Source: Salegentibacter echinorum
GTDB lineage: Bacteria > Bacteroidota > Bacteroidia > Flavobacteriales > Flavobacteriaceae
Assembly (NCBI RefSeq): GCF_900129445.1
Contig: NZ_FQVT01000004.1
Coordinates: 124,001-188,000, forward strand
DNA: 64,000 nucleotides
Reading direction: 5' to 3'
Shown: positions 54,119 to 62,166 of the stretch, piece after piece
How positions within the stretch are numbered: the first letter of the stretch is position 1
Layout of the letters: each line of letters opens with the position of its first letter
The notes under the pieces: generated by a model
The model's input: only the letters and a program-made list of their open reading frames with translations
What the model was told of the DNA's origin: nothing
Databases searched by the model: none
Translations under genes and position numbers: made by a program

Positions 54119-55438
54119 TTAATTTTTCCCTTCATCTTTCCACATTTCGCCATTTGGAAAGCTATAAGCTTCTAAAGAATCCCTTTTCATGCTAATGCTA
54201 TAGCCGGGCATCTTTGGTGGCATATACGCTCCGTTTTTTATAACCACCGGATCTAAAAAATGCTCGTGCAAATGATCTACATATTCAATAATCCTATCTT
54301 CCTTCGTCGCACTAATGGCAATATAATCGATCATGGAGAGATGTTGTACATATTCGCATAATCCTACGCCACCTGCATGAGGGCATACCGGTATTTCGAA
54401 TTTTGCTGCCATTAACATAATTGCCAGAATCTCGTTGACACCGCCAACCCTACAGCTATCTATTTGACAAATTCCCATGGCCTCGGCTTGCATTAGTTGC
54501 TTAAAAATTACGCGGTTTTGACAATGCTCTCCGGTCGCCACTTTTATGGGAGCTACGGCTTTGGCAATTTTAGCATGACCCAATATATCATCTGGGCTCG
54601 TGGGTTCCTCAATCCATAATGGGTTGAATTGTTTCAGCGATTCCATATCTTTTATAGCTTCATCGACATCCCATTTTTGGTTAGCATCCATCATTAGATT
54701 TAAGTCATCTCCTATTTCCTCGCGAATAATAGTTGCTCTTCGAATATCATCTTGAAGGTCGGCACCTACCTTTATCTTCATATGTTTAAAACCAAGCTCT
54801 TTTGCCTCTTTGCACAACTGCCTCATTTTATCGTCTGGATATCCCAACCAACCTGCCGAAGTAGTATAAGCTGGATAGCCTTTTTCCAGTAAATTATCAA
54901 TACGCTCTTGTTTTGAGCTTTCATTGGCTTTTAATAATTCCAGGGCTTCTTGTGGGGTAATGGCATCTGTAATATAAGTAAAATCGATGCAGGAGACCAA
55001 CTCTTCCGGGGACATATCTGCCAAAAGTTTCCAAAGCGGCTTTCCTTCTACTTTTGCGTAAAGATCCCATACCGCATTCACCAGGGCCGCTGTAGCCAAA
55101 TGAATTACCCCTTTTTCTGGTCCTACCCAACGCAATTGGCTATCTCCGGTAATCATTTTCCAGAAGGCTCCCATATCCCGGGTAAAGGATTCCAGACTTT
55201 TGCCTAAAATTAAAGGAGATAAGGAATGTATTGCTGCTACGCAAAGCTCATTTCCTCTTCCTATGGTAAAGGTTAGGCCGTGGCCTTCTATGTGTTCTGG
55301 GTGATTGGTCTTAAGAATGACATAAGCTGCGGAATAATCTGGATCTGGGTTCATGGCATCTGAACCATCCAGTGCCTTGCTGGTGGGAAAGCGTACGTCT
55401 TTTACTTCAATATCGGTGATTAGCGTTTTATCGTGCAT
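54119..55438 (-). CDS. fucD: L-fuconate dehydratase (enolase superfamily)
   Basis: 439 residues, the family length. Mandelate-racemase-type enolase fold with the full active-site set: KIKVG (Lys-x-Lys), MDANQKWD, WIEEPTSP, TGEHCQN and the CPHAGGVGLCEYVQH His. The N-terminal capping domain (VKDVRFPTSKALDGSDAMNPDPDYSAAY) and the IEYVDHLHEHF segment fit L-fuconate dehydratases well. It converts L-fuconate to 2-keto-3-deoxy-L-fuconate. First gene of the minus-strand operon; the AraC regulator gene ends 224 bp upstream. Confidence 0.92.
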   Translation of the reverse strand: MHDKTLITDIEVKDVRFPTSKALDGSDAMNPDPDYSAAYVILKTNHPEHIEGHGLTFTIGRGNELCVAAIHSLSPLILGKSLESFTRDMGAFWKMITGDSQLRWVGPEKGVIHLATAALVNAVWDLYAKVEGKPLWKLLADMSPEELVSCIDFTYITDAITPQEALELLKANESSKQERIDNLLEKGYPAYTTSAGWLGYPDDKMRQLCKEAKELGFKHMKIKVGADLQDDIRRATIIREEIGDDLNLMMDANQKWDVDEAIKDMESLKQFNPLWIEEPTSPDDILGHAKIAKAVAPIKVATGEHCQNRVIFKQLMQAEAMGICQIDSCRVGGVNEILAIMLMAAKFEIPVCPHAGGVGLCEYVQHLSMIDYIAISATKEDRIIEYVDHLHEHFLDPVVIKNGAYMPPKMPGYSISMKRDSLEAYSFPNGEMWKDEGKN

Positions 55439-55458
55439 GTTCTATAAGTTAACTAAAA

Positions 55459-55557
55459 CAAACTTAGTATAAACTTTTCTCTTGTTCTTTGCACTCATGG
55501 ACGTTTAATGATGCTTTTTTTGCCCTAAGGAAATGGTACGAATTAACTATACCATTT
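55459..55557 (-). promoter_or_regulatory. fucD operon upstream region: -7 box and inverted repeat
   Basis: On the minus strand TAAGTTTG (55459-55466) is a perfect TAnnTTTG -7 match 20 bp before the fucD ATG, though no TTG lies at the expected -33 place. About 65 bp further upstream AAATGGTA (55531-55538) and TACCATTT (55550-55557) form a perfect 8-bp inverted repeat with an 11-bp spacer, suited to bind an activator upstream of the promoter. The AraC protein encoded just beyond is the obvious candidate (inference). Confidence 0.5.
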
Positions 55558-55662
55558 TGACTTGCTTTTTTGCATCTTTACTTCCTGAAAAAACCTATTT
55601 TTAGCTATAGCTGTTTTTTTTTCTTGTTAATGCACAAAATAGCATCGTCAATTCCAGTTATT

Positions 55663-56562
55663 TTATTTCACTCCAATTCCTAAACTATTGTTTAGATGGT
55701 TGTTTTTATAAAATTTTTGAAACTGCGTTGGAGTCATGCCACGAATAAGCTTAAATTGTCTGTTGAAGTTAGAAATATTTGTGAATCCACAATCAAAGCA
55801 TACGGCTATAATTTTATGTTTTTCTTCTATCAAAAGTTTGCAGGCGTAGCCAATCCTTATTTCATTTAGGTATCTGGTAAAAGTTTTTTTATGAATTTTT
55901 TTAAAAAACCTACTGAAAGCTGCCGGATTCATACGTGCTATTTCTGCCACTTCTTTTAACTGAATTGGTTCGTCAAAGTTTTTAAAGATATATTCGTAAA
56001 CCTGTTTTAAATTATTAGTATCTTTTTGATTGAAAGAATTTATAAAGCCTTCACTAGACAAATACTCATAAGAAGTTGTATTGCAGAGTAGGTTTAGCAA
56101 CGTAAATAGTTTTGTGAGTCGTTCAATACCCCGGGCGCTAAGTAGTTCCCACATTATTGTTTTAACTTCTTCGTTAGGCTTGTGAAATAATATCCCCTGG
56201 CGGGCTCTCTCTAATAAGTCGGCTACTTTAAGTAGTTCTGGAGAATTAAAAAATTCAGGCCCTAGAAAATCGAGTTTAAAATGTACCGCAATAGCTTCAG
56301 CCTTTAATTGAGATTCTTTTTCGTAATACTCTGGGTCATTAAGCCACATATGCGGTAGGTTCTCTCCAAGTAGTACAAGTTGACCCGGTTCAAAAGTTTC
56401 AATACTATCGCCAACAAAACGAGTTCCTGTACTTTTAAGCAGAAATACCAGCTCTATCTCGGGATGATAATGCCATACCTTTAGTAAAGAAGGGTAATTG
56501 TGGTGACTTACCGTAAAGGAACGATTATTACGGCTTCTTCTATCTACTAAGTGAAGCTTCAT
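55663..56562 (-). CDS. AraC-family transcriptional regulator of the fucose genes (predicted)
   Basis: 299 residues. N-terminal cupin-like effector domain (about 15-110; KVWHYHPEIELVFLLKSTGTRFVGD, GQLVLLGENLPHMWLND) and C-terminal double-HTH AraC domain (about 190-290; IQLKEVAEIARMNPAAFSRFFKKIHKKTFTRYLNEIRI, CFDCGFTNISNFNRQFKLIRGMTPTQF). It lies just upstream of the fucD operon on the same strand and probably senses fucose or a pathway intermediate (inference). A TATATTTG -7 box (56568-56575, minus) lies only 6 bp before the ATG, which would imply a nearly leaderless mRNA if used. Confidence 0.9.
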   Translation of the reverse strand: MKLHLVDRRSRNNRSFTVSHHNYPSLLKVWHYHPEIELVFLLKSTGTRFVGDSIETFEPGQLVLLGENLPHMWLNDPEYYEKESQLKAEAIAVHFKLDFLGPEFFNSPELLKVADLLERARQGILFHKPNEEVKTIMWELLSARGIERLTKLFTLLNLLCNTTSYEYLSSEGFINSFNQKDTNNLKQVYEYIFKNFDEPIQLKEVAEIARMNPAAFSRFFKKIHKKTFTRYLNEIRIGYACKLLIEEKHKIIAVCFDCGFTNISNFNRQFKLIRGMTPTQFQKFYKNNHLNNSLGIGVK

Positions 56563-56998
56563 TTAAACAAATATAATTTTAATAGTATTAAAGATTATAA
56601 ACATAGTTATTTTTATGAGGACCAGCGGTTAATATTCTCAATTAATTTAGTGAACCCAGTAGGTTTGTGAAATGTCTAAACAATAGAATACAAAAAATGC
56701 AAGGCGATTAATCCTCTTTTTTGTGTAAGTAGCTGATTTTAAGTTTTATTAATGATTTTAATGTTCTTCTGAAGCAGAATTTAAAAGATAGATATACAGA
56801 ATTAAGGCCTAGCGAAATAGCTTTCCTGTTATGCGTAAGAAGTCAGAAATGAAATATGATAAAGAAATAAATTACGTATTACCTAATAAATAATTCAGGC
56901 GAGGAGCCAGAATTAAATACGAAGCCACATTTCCAGGTTTTTAAGTCATCTTTTAAGAACAGGGTATATTCAAAAAACCTTCACTCCTAAACCCGTCT
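56563..56998. other. Gene-free interval upstream of the AraC gene
   Basis: About 436 bp, AT-rich, without a supported frame. It holds the AraC promoter region on its left side and the 3' flank of the symporter gene on its right. No convincing terminator hairpin or repeat seen. Confidence 0.45.
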
Positions 56999-58189
56999 TT
57001 AATTCACGTTATCAACTGTTATCTTTTGCTGTTTTGTGATTTTATTTATAACCAAAGAAATAGCGCCATCTCCCGTAATATTACAGGCTGTACCAAAGCT
57101 ATCCATTGCGATATAAAGAGCGATCATTAAGCCTAGCATTTCTTCGTTAAAGCCTAACATAGACTGCAAGACGCCGGTAGCAGCCATAATAGCCCCTCCC
57201 GGAACTCCCGGTGCCGCGATCATCGCGACTCCCAGCATAAATATAAAGCCGGCAAATAAGCTAAAACTAAATGGCATTCCATTTAAAATCATAAGTGCCA
57301 TCGCACACGCAGTAATCTTCATAATACTGCCAGACAGGTGTATAGTTGCACACAAAGGAACTACAAAACCTGCTATTTTTTCTGAAACACCATTTTTTTG
57401 AACCTGCTCTAAGGTTACCGGAATGGTTGCGGCCGAAGATTGTGTGCCCAGTGCCGTAAAATAAGCCGGCATCATATTTAGTAGTAATTTGAAAGGGTTT
57501 TTCCTGGCGAAAAAAGATGCAATAATATATTGAAGAATCAACAGAAGTATGTGCAAGGCAAAAATAACACCTATAATATTTACAAAAACCGATAGTATGG
57601 AATACACTTGTCCGCTATAGGCCATGCTAGTAAATATGCCCAAAATAAATAACGGTAGTAAGGGAACGATTACTTTTTCAATTAGTTGCATGATGATCGT
57701 CTGGAAGTCTTTCACAACCAGTTTTAGGCTGGATTTCTCCTGGTAGGCAAGGCCTAAACCAATCAAAAATGACAGCACCAATGCAGACATCACATCTAAA
57801 GCCGGGGGAATGGTTATACTAAAATAAGGTTCTAGTTGCTTTCCGGTTTCGGTGACATTAGCTGCGGCATTTGCGTGAGACTCCAGTAAGCTGGGAAAAA
57901 TATTGGAAGCGGAAAAATAAGTCATAAAACCAGAAAAAAGTGTAGAACCATAAGCTATTGCCGCGGTTAGTAATAGTAATTTCCCTGCTCCTTTGCCCAG
58001 GTCTGAGATGGCGGGCATGATGAGCCCCAGAATGATTAGCGGAATTGCAAAATTTAAAAATTGACCAAAAACTGTATTAAAAGTCGTGAAGATTCTATTT
58101 ATGGATTCGGGCAAATAGAGTCCAAAGACAATTCCAAGAATAATTGCTAAAAAAACTCTAAATAGTAGGTTGGAGAATATACTTTTCAT
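56999..58189 (-). CDS. Dicarboxylate/amino acid:cation symporter (DAACS family)
   Basis: 396 residues with about eight hydrophobic helices and re-entrant loops. Family hallmarks: the serine-rich hairpin GTQSSAATIPVTLE, APGVPGGAIMAATGVLQS, and MDSFGTACNITGDGAISLVI near the C-terminus, equivalent to the glutamate transporter substrate and sodium sites. Inner-membrane uptake of glutamate, aspartate, serine/threonine or C4-dicarboxylates; the exact substrate is not readable. Divergent from the gene at 58420, sharing an intergenic region with two MarR-type operators, although these sit 137 bp or more from its start. Confidence 0.88.
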   Translation of the reverse strand: MKSIFSNLLFRVFLAIILGIVFGLYLPESINRIFTTFNTVFGQFLNFAIPLIILGLIMPAISDLGKGAGKLLLLTAAIAYGSTLFSGFMTYFSASNIFPSLLESHANAAANVTETGKQLEPYFSITIPPALDVMSALVLSFLIGLGLAYQEKSSLKLVVKDFQTIIMQLIEKVIVPLLPLFILGIFTSMAYSGQVYSILSVFVNIIGVIFALHILLLILQYIIASFFARKNPFKLLLNMMPAYFTALGTQSSAATIPVTLEQVQKNGVSEKIAGFVVPLCATIHLSGSIMKITACAMALMILNGMPFSFSLFAGFIFMLGVAMIAAPGVPGGAIMAATGVLQSMLGFNEEMLGLMIALYIAMDSFGTACNITGDGAISLVINKITKQQKITVDNVN

Positions 58190-58325
58190 TATAAAATTTG
58201 CTTAAACAGAAATAGGGAAAATGTATTCAAAACAGGCTCGCGAAGATACAAGGAATGTCTGCAAATTATATTCTTGCATCAATTTTTTTAGACTAAACTT
58301 TTAACAATAGTTTCTCAAAATAAAG

Positions 58326-58372
58326 GTAAGTGCTTACATAAAATTTATTGTATATTTGCGTAAGCACTTACG
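58326..58372. promoter_or_regulatory. Two MarR-type operator copies flanking a -7 box
   Basis: Site 1 is GTAAG-TG-CTTAC (58326-58337). Site 2 is CGTAAG-CA-CTTACG (58359-58372). Their centres are 34 bp apart. Between them TATATTTG (58351-58358) matches the TAnnTTTG -7 consensus exactly, so a bound dimer on either site would block a promoter reading toward 58420. The same palindrome recurs before the marR gene at 58979. Confidence 0.75.
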
Positions 58373-58419
58373 TATATTTTAAGTCTTATGAAGTAGTATA
58401 ATTTTTGATTTTCTGAGAT

Positions 58420-58956
58420 ATGATTGTAGAAAGAAATTTAAACAGCAACCTAAAAGTAGAGGAGTTGCAATTGAAGGATTTAGGCTCTTTGGCAGGCTTA
58501 TTTTTAAATAGACCTTCAGGTCTTTGTATTGATGATGTCTCCTTTAATGCAGGACTTATAAAACTCTTTAATCATCTTAATATTCAACATAATTTTGATG
58601 AAAATATTCAAGAGACCCAATATTTTAAATTAACAAGAGATAACTGGCAAATGGGATTTGTTGCCCTAAGTGATATTGTTGAAGCTCACCGCGCAAAGCT
58701 TCAGCTGAAACTGTATCAAGATCACGATTTTACTTCCGAAGAAATAGAGAAGTTTGTGGAGTTAATGCTTGCTAAAATTAAACAAGGTTATGATTTAAAG
58801 TGGCTGGAAATAAATATTCATAACGATATAAATCCTTTAGAAAGCATGCTTTTAAAACAATATAAATCTTACAGGATAGGTTTTGTTAATTTAAATAACG
58901 CGAGTAGTAAATATGTGGTTAGTCTAAATAATGAATCTAATTTTTATAAAGAATAA
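58420..58956 (+). CDS. Hypothetical protein, MarR-controlled
   Basis: 178 residues, no signal peptide, no family I can name. The order of segments (start LKVEELQLKDL; middle GFVALSDIVEAHRAKLQLKLYQDHDFTSEEIEKFVELML; end LKWLEINIHNDINPLESMLLKQYKSYRIGFV) loosely recalls a GNAT acetyltransferase fold, but the acetyl-CoA loop is not evident. It sits between MarR-type operators on both sides, 57 bp upstream of marR, and is probably the main target of that repressor. The start ATG follows the operator-covered promoter by about 60 bp. Confidence 0.75.
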   Translation: MIVERNLNSNLKVEELQLKDLGSLAGLFLNRPSGLCIDDVSFNAGLIKLFNHLNIQHNFDENIQETQYFKLTRDNWQMGFVALSDIVEAHRAKLQLKLYQDHDFTSEEIEKFVELMLAKIKQGYDLKWLEINIHNDINPLESMLLKQYKSYRIGFVNLNNASSKYVVSLNNESNFYKE

Positions 58957-58978
58957 ATCAAAAATTTTAAATATTTAC

Positions 58979-58990
58979 GTAAGTGCTTAC
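58979..58990. promoter_or_regulatory. MarR-type operator before the marR gene
   Basis: GTAAG-TG-CTTAC, identical in its 12 bp to site 1 at 58326. A -7-like TACCTTTA (58988-58995) overlaps its right edge, which suggests autorepression of the marR gene 24 bp downstream. Confidence 0.7.
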
Positions 58991-59013
58991 CTTTACGGTG
59001 TAAAACTAAAATT

Positions 59014-59505
59014 ATGAAATCAGACTTTCTTATTGAAATGCAGGTAAATGGACTTACCGGCAGGCTAAAACGGCTTAGTGACTCTTTTATTTATTCCACC
59101 AAACAATTTTATCGCGATCACGATTTAGAAATTGAACCTAATTGGCATATGATTTTCCTTCTATTGGAAAAGCATGAGTTTTTGACCATTATGGAAATTG
59201 CCGAGGTTTTAAATCTTTCACATCCCGCGATTGTACAATTGGTGGATAAAATGAAGAAGAAAGGCTATATAGATTCCTTTAAAGATCCTGAAGATAAAAG
59301 GAAGTATAAACTAAAGCTTTCTAAAAAAGCTAAAGAAAAGCTCCCCGAATTTGAAGCCTACTGGAAAGCCGGTAGGGAAGCGGTACAGGAAATTATGGGA
59401 GAGCGAACAAGAATTCTCGAGGAATTAAAAATATTAGAAGAAAATATTGCAGACGAAGACTTTAGAGAACGCTCTGAAAGACTTCTTGAAAAACACAAAA
59501 AATAA
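59014..59505 (+). CDS. MarR-family transcriptional regulator
   Basis: 163 residues. Winged HTH at about 45-110 (FLTIMEIAEVLNLSHPAIVQLVDKMKKKGYIDSFKDPEDKRKYKLKLS), with the DPEDKR wing typical of MarR proteins, and terminal helices for dimerisation. Three near-identical palindromes nearby (two before 58420, one before this gene) are its likely operators. It probably represses both genes and is relieved by a small ligand. Followed at once by a small membrane protein gene (3-bp gap). Confidence 0.9.
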   Translation: MKSDFLIEMQVNGLTGRLKRLSDSFIYSTKQFYRDHDLEIEPNWHMIFLLLEKHEFLTIMEIAEVLNLSHPAIVQLVDKMKKKGYIDSFKDPEDKRKYKLKLSKKAKEKLPEFEAYWKAGREAVQEIMGERTRILEELKILEENIADEDFRERSERLLEKHKK

Positions 59506-59508
59506 TTT

Positions 59509-59754
59509 ATGACGATCACAATGGACCTCCTCGGCTGGAGCGGATCATTTTTTATCATCTTATCTTATAGTCTAACGCTTTCCAAACAACGGGATTTTAC
59601 TAAGACTTGTAAGTACCTTAACCTTTTTGGTGGTGCCCTGGTAGCTTTAAACTGTTATTACTACAGCGCGATGCCTTCATTTATAACCAATGCCATGTGG
59701 AGTGGAATTGCAATTCTCTCCCTGTTTAAGACTCAAAATGTAAATAGATCTTAA
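59509..59754 (+). CDS. Small membrane protein, CBU_0592-like
   Basis: 81 residues with about three hydrophobic segments. Motifs LLGWSGSFFIILSYSL, YLNLFGGALVALNCYYYSAMPSF and TNAMWSGIAILSLF match the CBU_0592-like domain of unknown function. An internal Met at residue 5 is an alternative start. It begins 3 bp after marR, so probably co-transcribed, and its last 4 bp overlap the convergent LLM gene. Confidence 0.78.
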   Translation: MTITMDLLGWSGSFFIILSYSLTLSKQRDFTKTCKYLNLFGGALVALNCYYYSAMPSFITNAMWSGIAILSLFKTQNVNRS

Positions 59755-60761
59755 ATTTTATTTTTCATTATTTCTGAAAAAATTTGAAAAGACTTAATGC
59801 GATCCTTATGGTTGTAAATATGGGAAACAGCCATCACTTCATTGACCCCTGTTTCGGCAATAAAATTCCTGGTTTTTTGTTTTACTGTGGAGGCATCCCC
59901 TATAAATGCATATTTCACCATACGTTGAAATTGCGGATGTGCTAAAATTTGGCGGTGCTCATTGGTAAATTCTTCCGGAGGTTGCATATAATCGATATTG
60001 CCACTCATCACTCCCAACATCATTTGAATTAGGGAAGTTGATATTTTCTCGGCTTCCGCGGTAGTATCTGCTGCGATAATATTTACACCTGCAATGGTAT
60101 AAGGTTTTTCCAGATATTGGGAAGGCTTGAAATTATTATGGTAAATATGCAGGGCTTCGTGCAATTGCGACGGGGCAAAATGACTTGCAAAGACATAAGG
60201 TAAGCCCTGTTTAGCAGCCAAATGTGCACTATCTGTGCTCGAACCTAAAATATAAATGGGTACGTTTACCCCCTCGGCCACTGCGGCACGAACCTTAGCA
60301 TTTTTGTTATCTTCAGAAAAATATTGCTGAATTTCCTTAATCTCCTCCGGGAATTTAAATACCGATTTCATCCGGTCAGACCGAATGGCCTGTGCGGTCA
60401 CCTGGTCTGTTCCCGGTGCCCTTCCTAATCCAAGGTCTATTCTATTTGGGTATAGGTTTCCCAGCGTTCCAAATTGTTCAGCAACAATTAATGGAGAGTG
60501 ATTTGGTAGCATAACCCCACCAGATCCTACTTTAATGCTTTTGGTTCCACCCGCAATATGACCAATAAGTACAGATGTTGCCGCACTTGCAATACTAACC
60601 ATATTATGATGCTCTGCTAACCAAAATCGGGTATAACCCATTTCTTCGGCCTTTTGTGCTAAATCAAGGCTTTGTTTAAAGGTTTCTTTTACGTTGCTTT
60701 CTTTTCCTACTGTCGCAAGTTCAAGGATGGAATAAGGTATTTTGCTAAGATCTACAGACAT
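59751..60761 (-). CDS. LLM-class flavin-dependent oxidoreductase (luciferase-like, YhbW type)
   Basis: 336 residues. Bacterial luciferase-like TIM barrel of the MsnO8/YhbW type: SILELATVGKESNVKETFKQSLDLAQKAEEMGYTRFWLAEHHNM, VGSGGVMLPNHSPLIVAEQFGTL, PNRIDLGLGRAPGTD, and ILGSSTDSAHLAAKQGLPYVFASHF. It uses reduced FMN, probably as a monooxygenase; substrate unknown. Monocistronic and convergent with the small membrane gene. Confidence 0.92.
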   Translation of the reverse strand: MSVDLSKIPYSILELATVGKESNVKETFKQSLDLAQKAEEMGYTRFWLAEHHNMVSIASAATSVLIGHIAGGTKSIKVGSGGVMLPNHSPLIVAEQFGTLGNLYPNRIDLGLGRAPGTDQVTAQAIRSDRMKSVFKFPEEIKEIQQYFSEDNKNAKVRAAVAEGVNVPIYILGSSTDSAHLAAKQGLPYVFASHFAPSQLHEALHIYHNNFKPSQYLEKPYTIAGVNIIAADTTAEAEKISTSLIQMMLGVMSGNIDYMQPPEEFTNEHRQILAHPQFQRMVKYAFIGDASTVKQKTRNFIAETGVNEVMAVSHIYNHKDRIKSFQIFSEIMKNKI

Positions 60762-61083
60762 TACTAATTAGTTTGTTTTATTTGTCAGTGGCAATTGCTA
60801 ATACAACAACCCACCGTCCTGCAATAGCCGAAATTAATCATAATTCCTTACAAAAGGATATATCTAAATAGCACTAAAAATATAAGATTAATAGAAAGTT
60901 AATCTTATTACTCTTTATATTTCCTAATCCGTTATTATAAAAGGTTTTCGAGTGTTTTTATGCTAAAAATATTACTGTAATATTTAGAAATTTTTAAAGC
61001 TTTGAGTTAAACTAGCTATAAATAGTTTTTAGTAGTTGCGGTATCCTATAATTTAGCCAACAAACCACTAAAATTTAACACCT
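60762..61083. other. Gene-free interval
   Basis: About 320 bp between the divergent starts of the LLM gene and the 61084 gene. AT-rich, containing promoters in both directions by necessity; no consensus -33/-7 pair or repeat stands out. Confidence 0.45.
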
Positions 61084-61449
61084 ATGGCAACTTATTTAAA
61101 CGATCAGGAAATTAGAATTTCCTTAAAGAAATTGGTACAACAATATGTTGAAGAGTGCGAAACCTGTAAAGAAATGCCCGAAGAATTTATTAGCTTAATT
61201 AAGCATAATTTTTTGGCAAAATTTGTTTATTACAATAAACAGGAAAAACAAATAGAAATTGGTACAGACGAATCCGAATCACCAAACACCTATCCTAAAA
61301 TTAAAGTTTTTAAATTTCCGGTTAAGAAAGCAGTTAAATGGCTGGACAAATCTTTTAAGGATAATAAAAATGATCTGGAATTTTATGGGAAATTACTTAA
61401 GCGCAATAGTGAGTTAGATGCTTCAGAAGTTGTTCTTGTGAATAAATAA
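61084..61449 (+). CDS. Hypothetical protein
   Basis: 121 residues, no signal or membrane segment, not recognised. Charged, lysine-rich, with a CETCKEMPEE segment near residue 25 and a mixed alpha/beta pattern. A clean ATG, coding-like composition and an isolated position between regulatory gaps support a real gene. Cytoplasmic by appearance. No functional clue from neighbours. Confidence 0.65.
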   Translation: MATYLNDQEIRISLKKLVQQYVEECETCKEMPEEFISLIKHNFLAKFVYYNKQEKQIEIGTDESESPNTYPKIKVFKFPVKKAVKWLDKSFKDNKNDLEFYGKLLKRNSELDASEVVLVNK

Positions 61450-61553
61450 GCTTTTAAAAGAAATTTGGAACCGTATTTTTATAAGGCAATTTTTATCTGT
61501 AATTTCAGAATTAATGAAGAGAACGAATCATTATCTAATTAAACTTTACTATT

Positions 61554-61904
61554 ATGAATATTACTGTAGATAGAATTCACGAAAATAAAAAATCTTCAAA
61601 CGAGGTTAGAATTCTTGTAGATAAACTTTGGCCCAGGGGCATATCCAAAGAAGAAGCCCATTTAGATGAATGGTTTAAAGACTGGGCACCCAGTGACGAT
61701 TTAAGGGATAAATTTCACGATGATAAGATAAATTGGAGTGATTTTAAAAAGAAATATAAGCAGGAATTAAAAGATCAAAAGGATCAAATAAAAAAAGATC
61801 TTGAAGAAGTAGATAAACGAAAAAGTCTTTTGTTGCTTTATGGCTCTAAGGATGAAGAGCACAACAATGCTGTTGTGCTAAAAGACTTTCTTGAAAATTT
61901 ATAA
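61554..61904 (+). CDS. DUF488-family protein (YeaO-like)
   Basis: 116 residues, full length. Hallmarks of the YeaO-like DUF488 group: RILVDKLWPRGISKEEAHLDEWFKDWAPSDDLRDKF, WSDFKKKYKQEL and LLLLYGSKDEEHNNAVVLKDFL. Function unknown; a role in stress response has been proposed for relatives. It is 104 bp after the hypothetical gene and is followed by a strong bidirectional terminator. Confidence 0.9.
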   Translation: MNITVDRIHENKKSSNEVRILVDKLWPRGISKEEAHLDEWFKDWAPSDDLRDKFHDDKINWSDFKKKYKQELKDQKDQIKKDLEEVDKRKSLLLLYGSKDEEHNNAVVLKDFLENL

Positions 61905-62037
61905 AATTCGATTAGCTATTTCCAAACAAGAGATTAAGGATAAAAGTTTCTATACTAATTTTTTAGACACCAATTCACGAATATTTAAAGTTCCTATAGA
62001 ACGCTGATGACGCAAACTTATTTGCGACTAAAACAGA

Positions 62038-62077
62038 AAAACACTAAGATGCACCAGGACATTCTTAGTGTTTTTTT
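62038..62077. terminator. Bidirectional terminator between DUF488 and ypdA genes
   Basis: AAAACACTAAGA (62038-62049) / TCTTAGTGTTTT (62063-62074), a perfect 12-bp stem with a 13-nt loop and a run of T on the plus side. The A-rich left flank gives T residues on the other strand, so it can serve both convergent genes. Confidence 0.85.
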
Positions 62078-62166
62078 ATTTTGGAGTCTCTGTGGTTAAG
62101 ATTAATAGTTTGTAAAAATCATTAAATCTAAGCAAGAAGCAATGACAAACTTACCGGAAGATCAAA

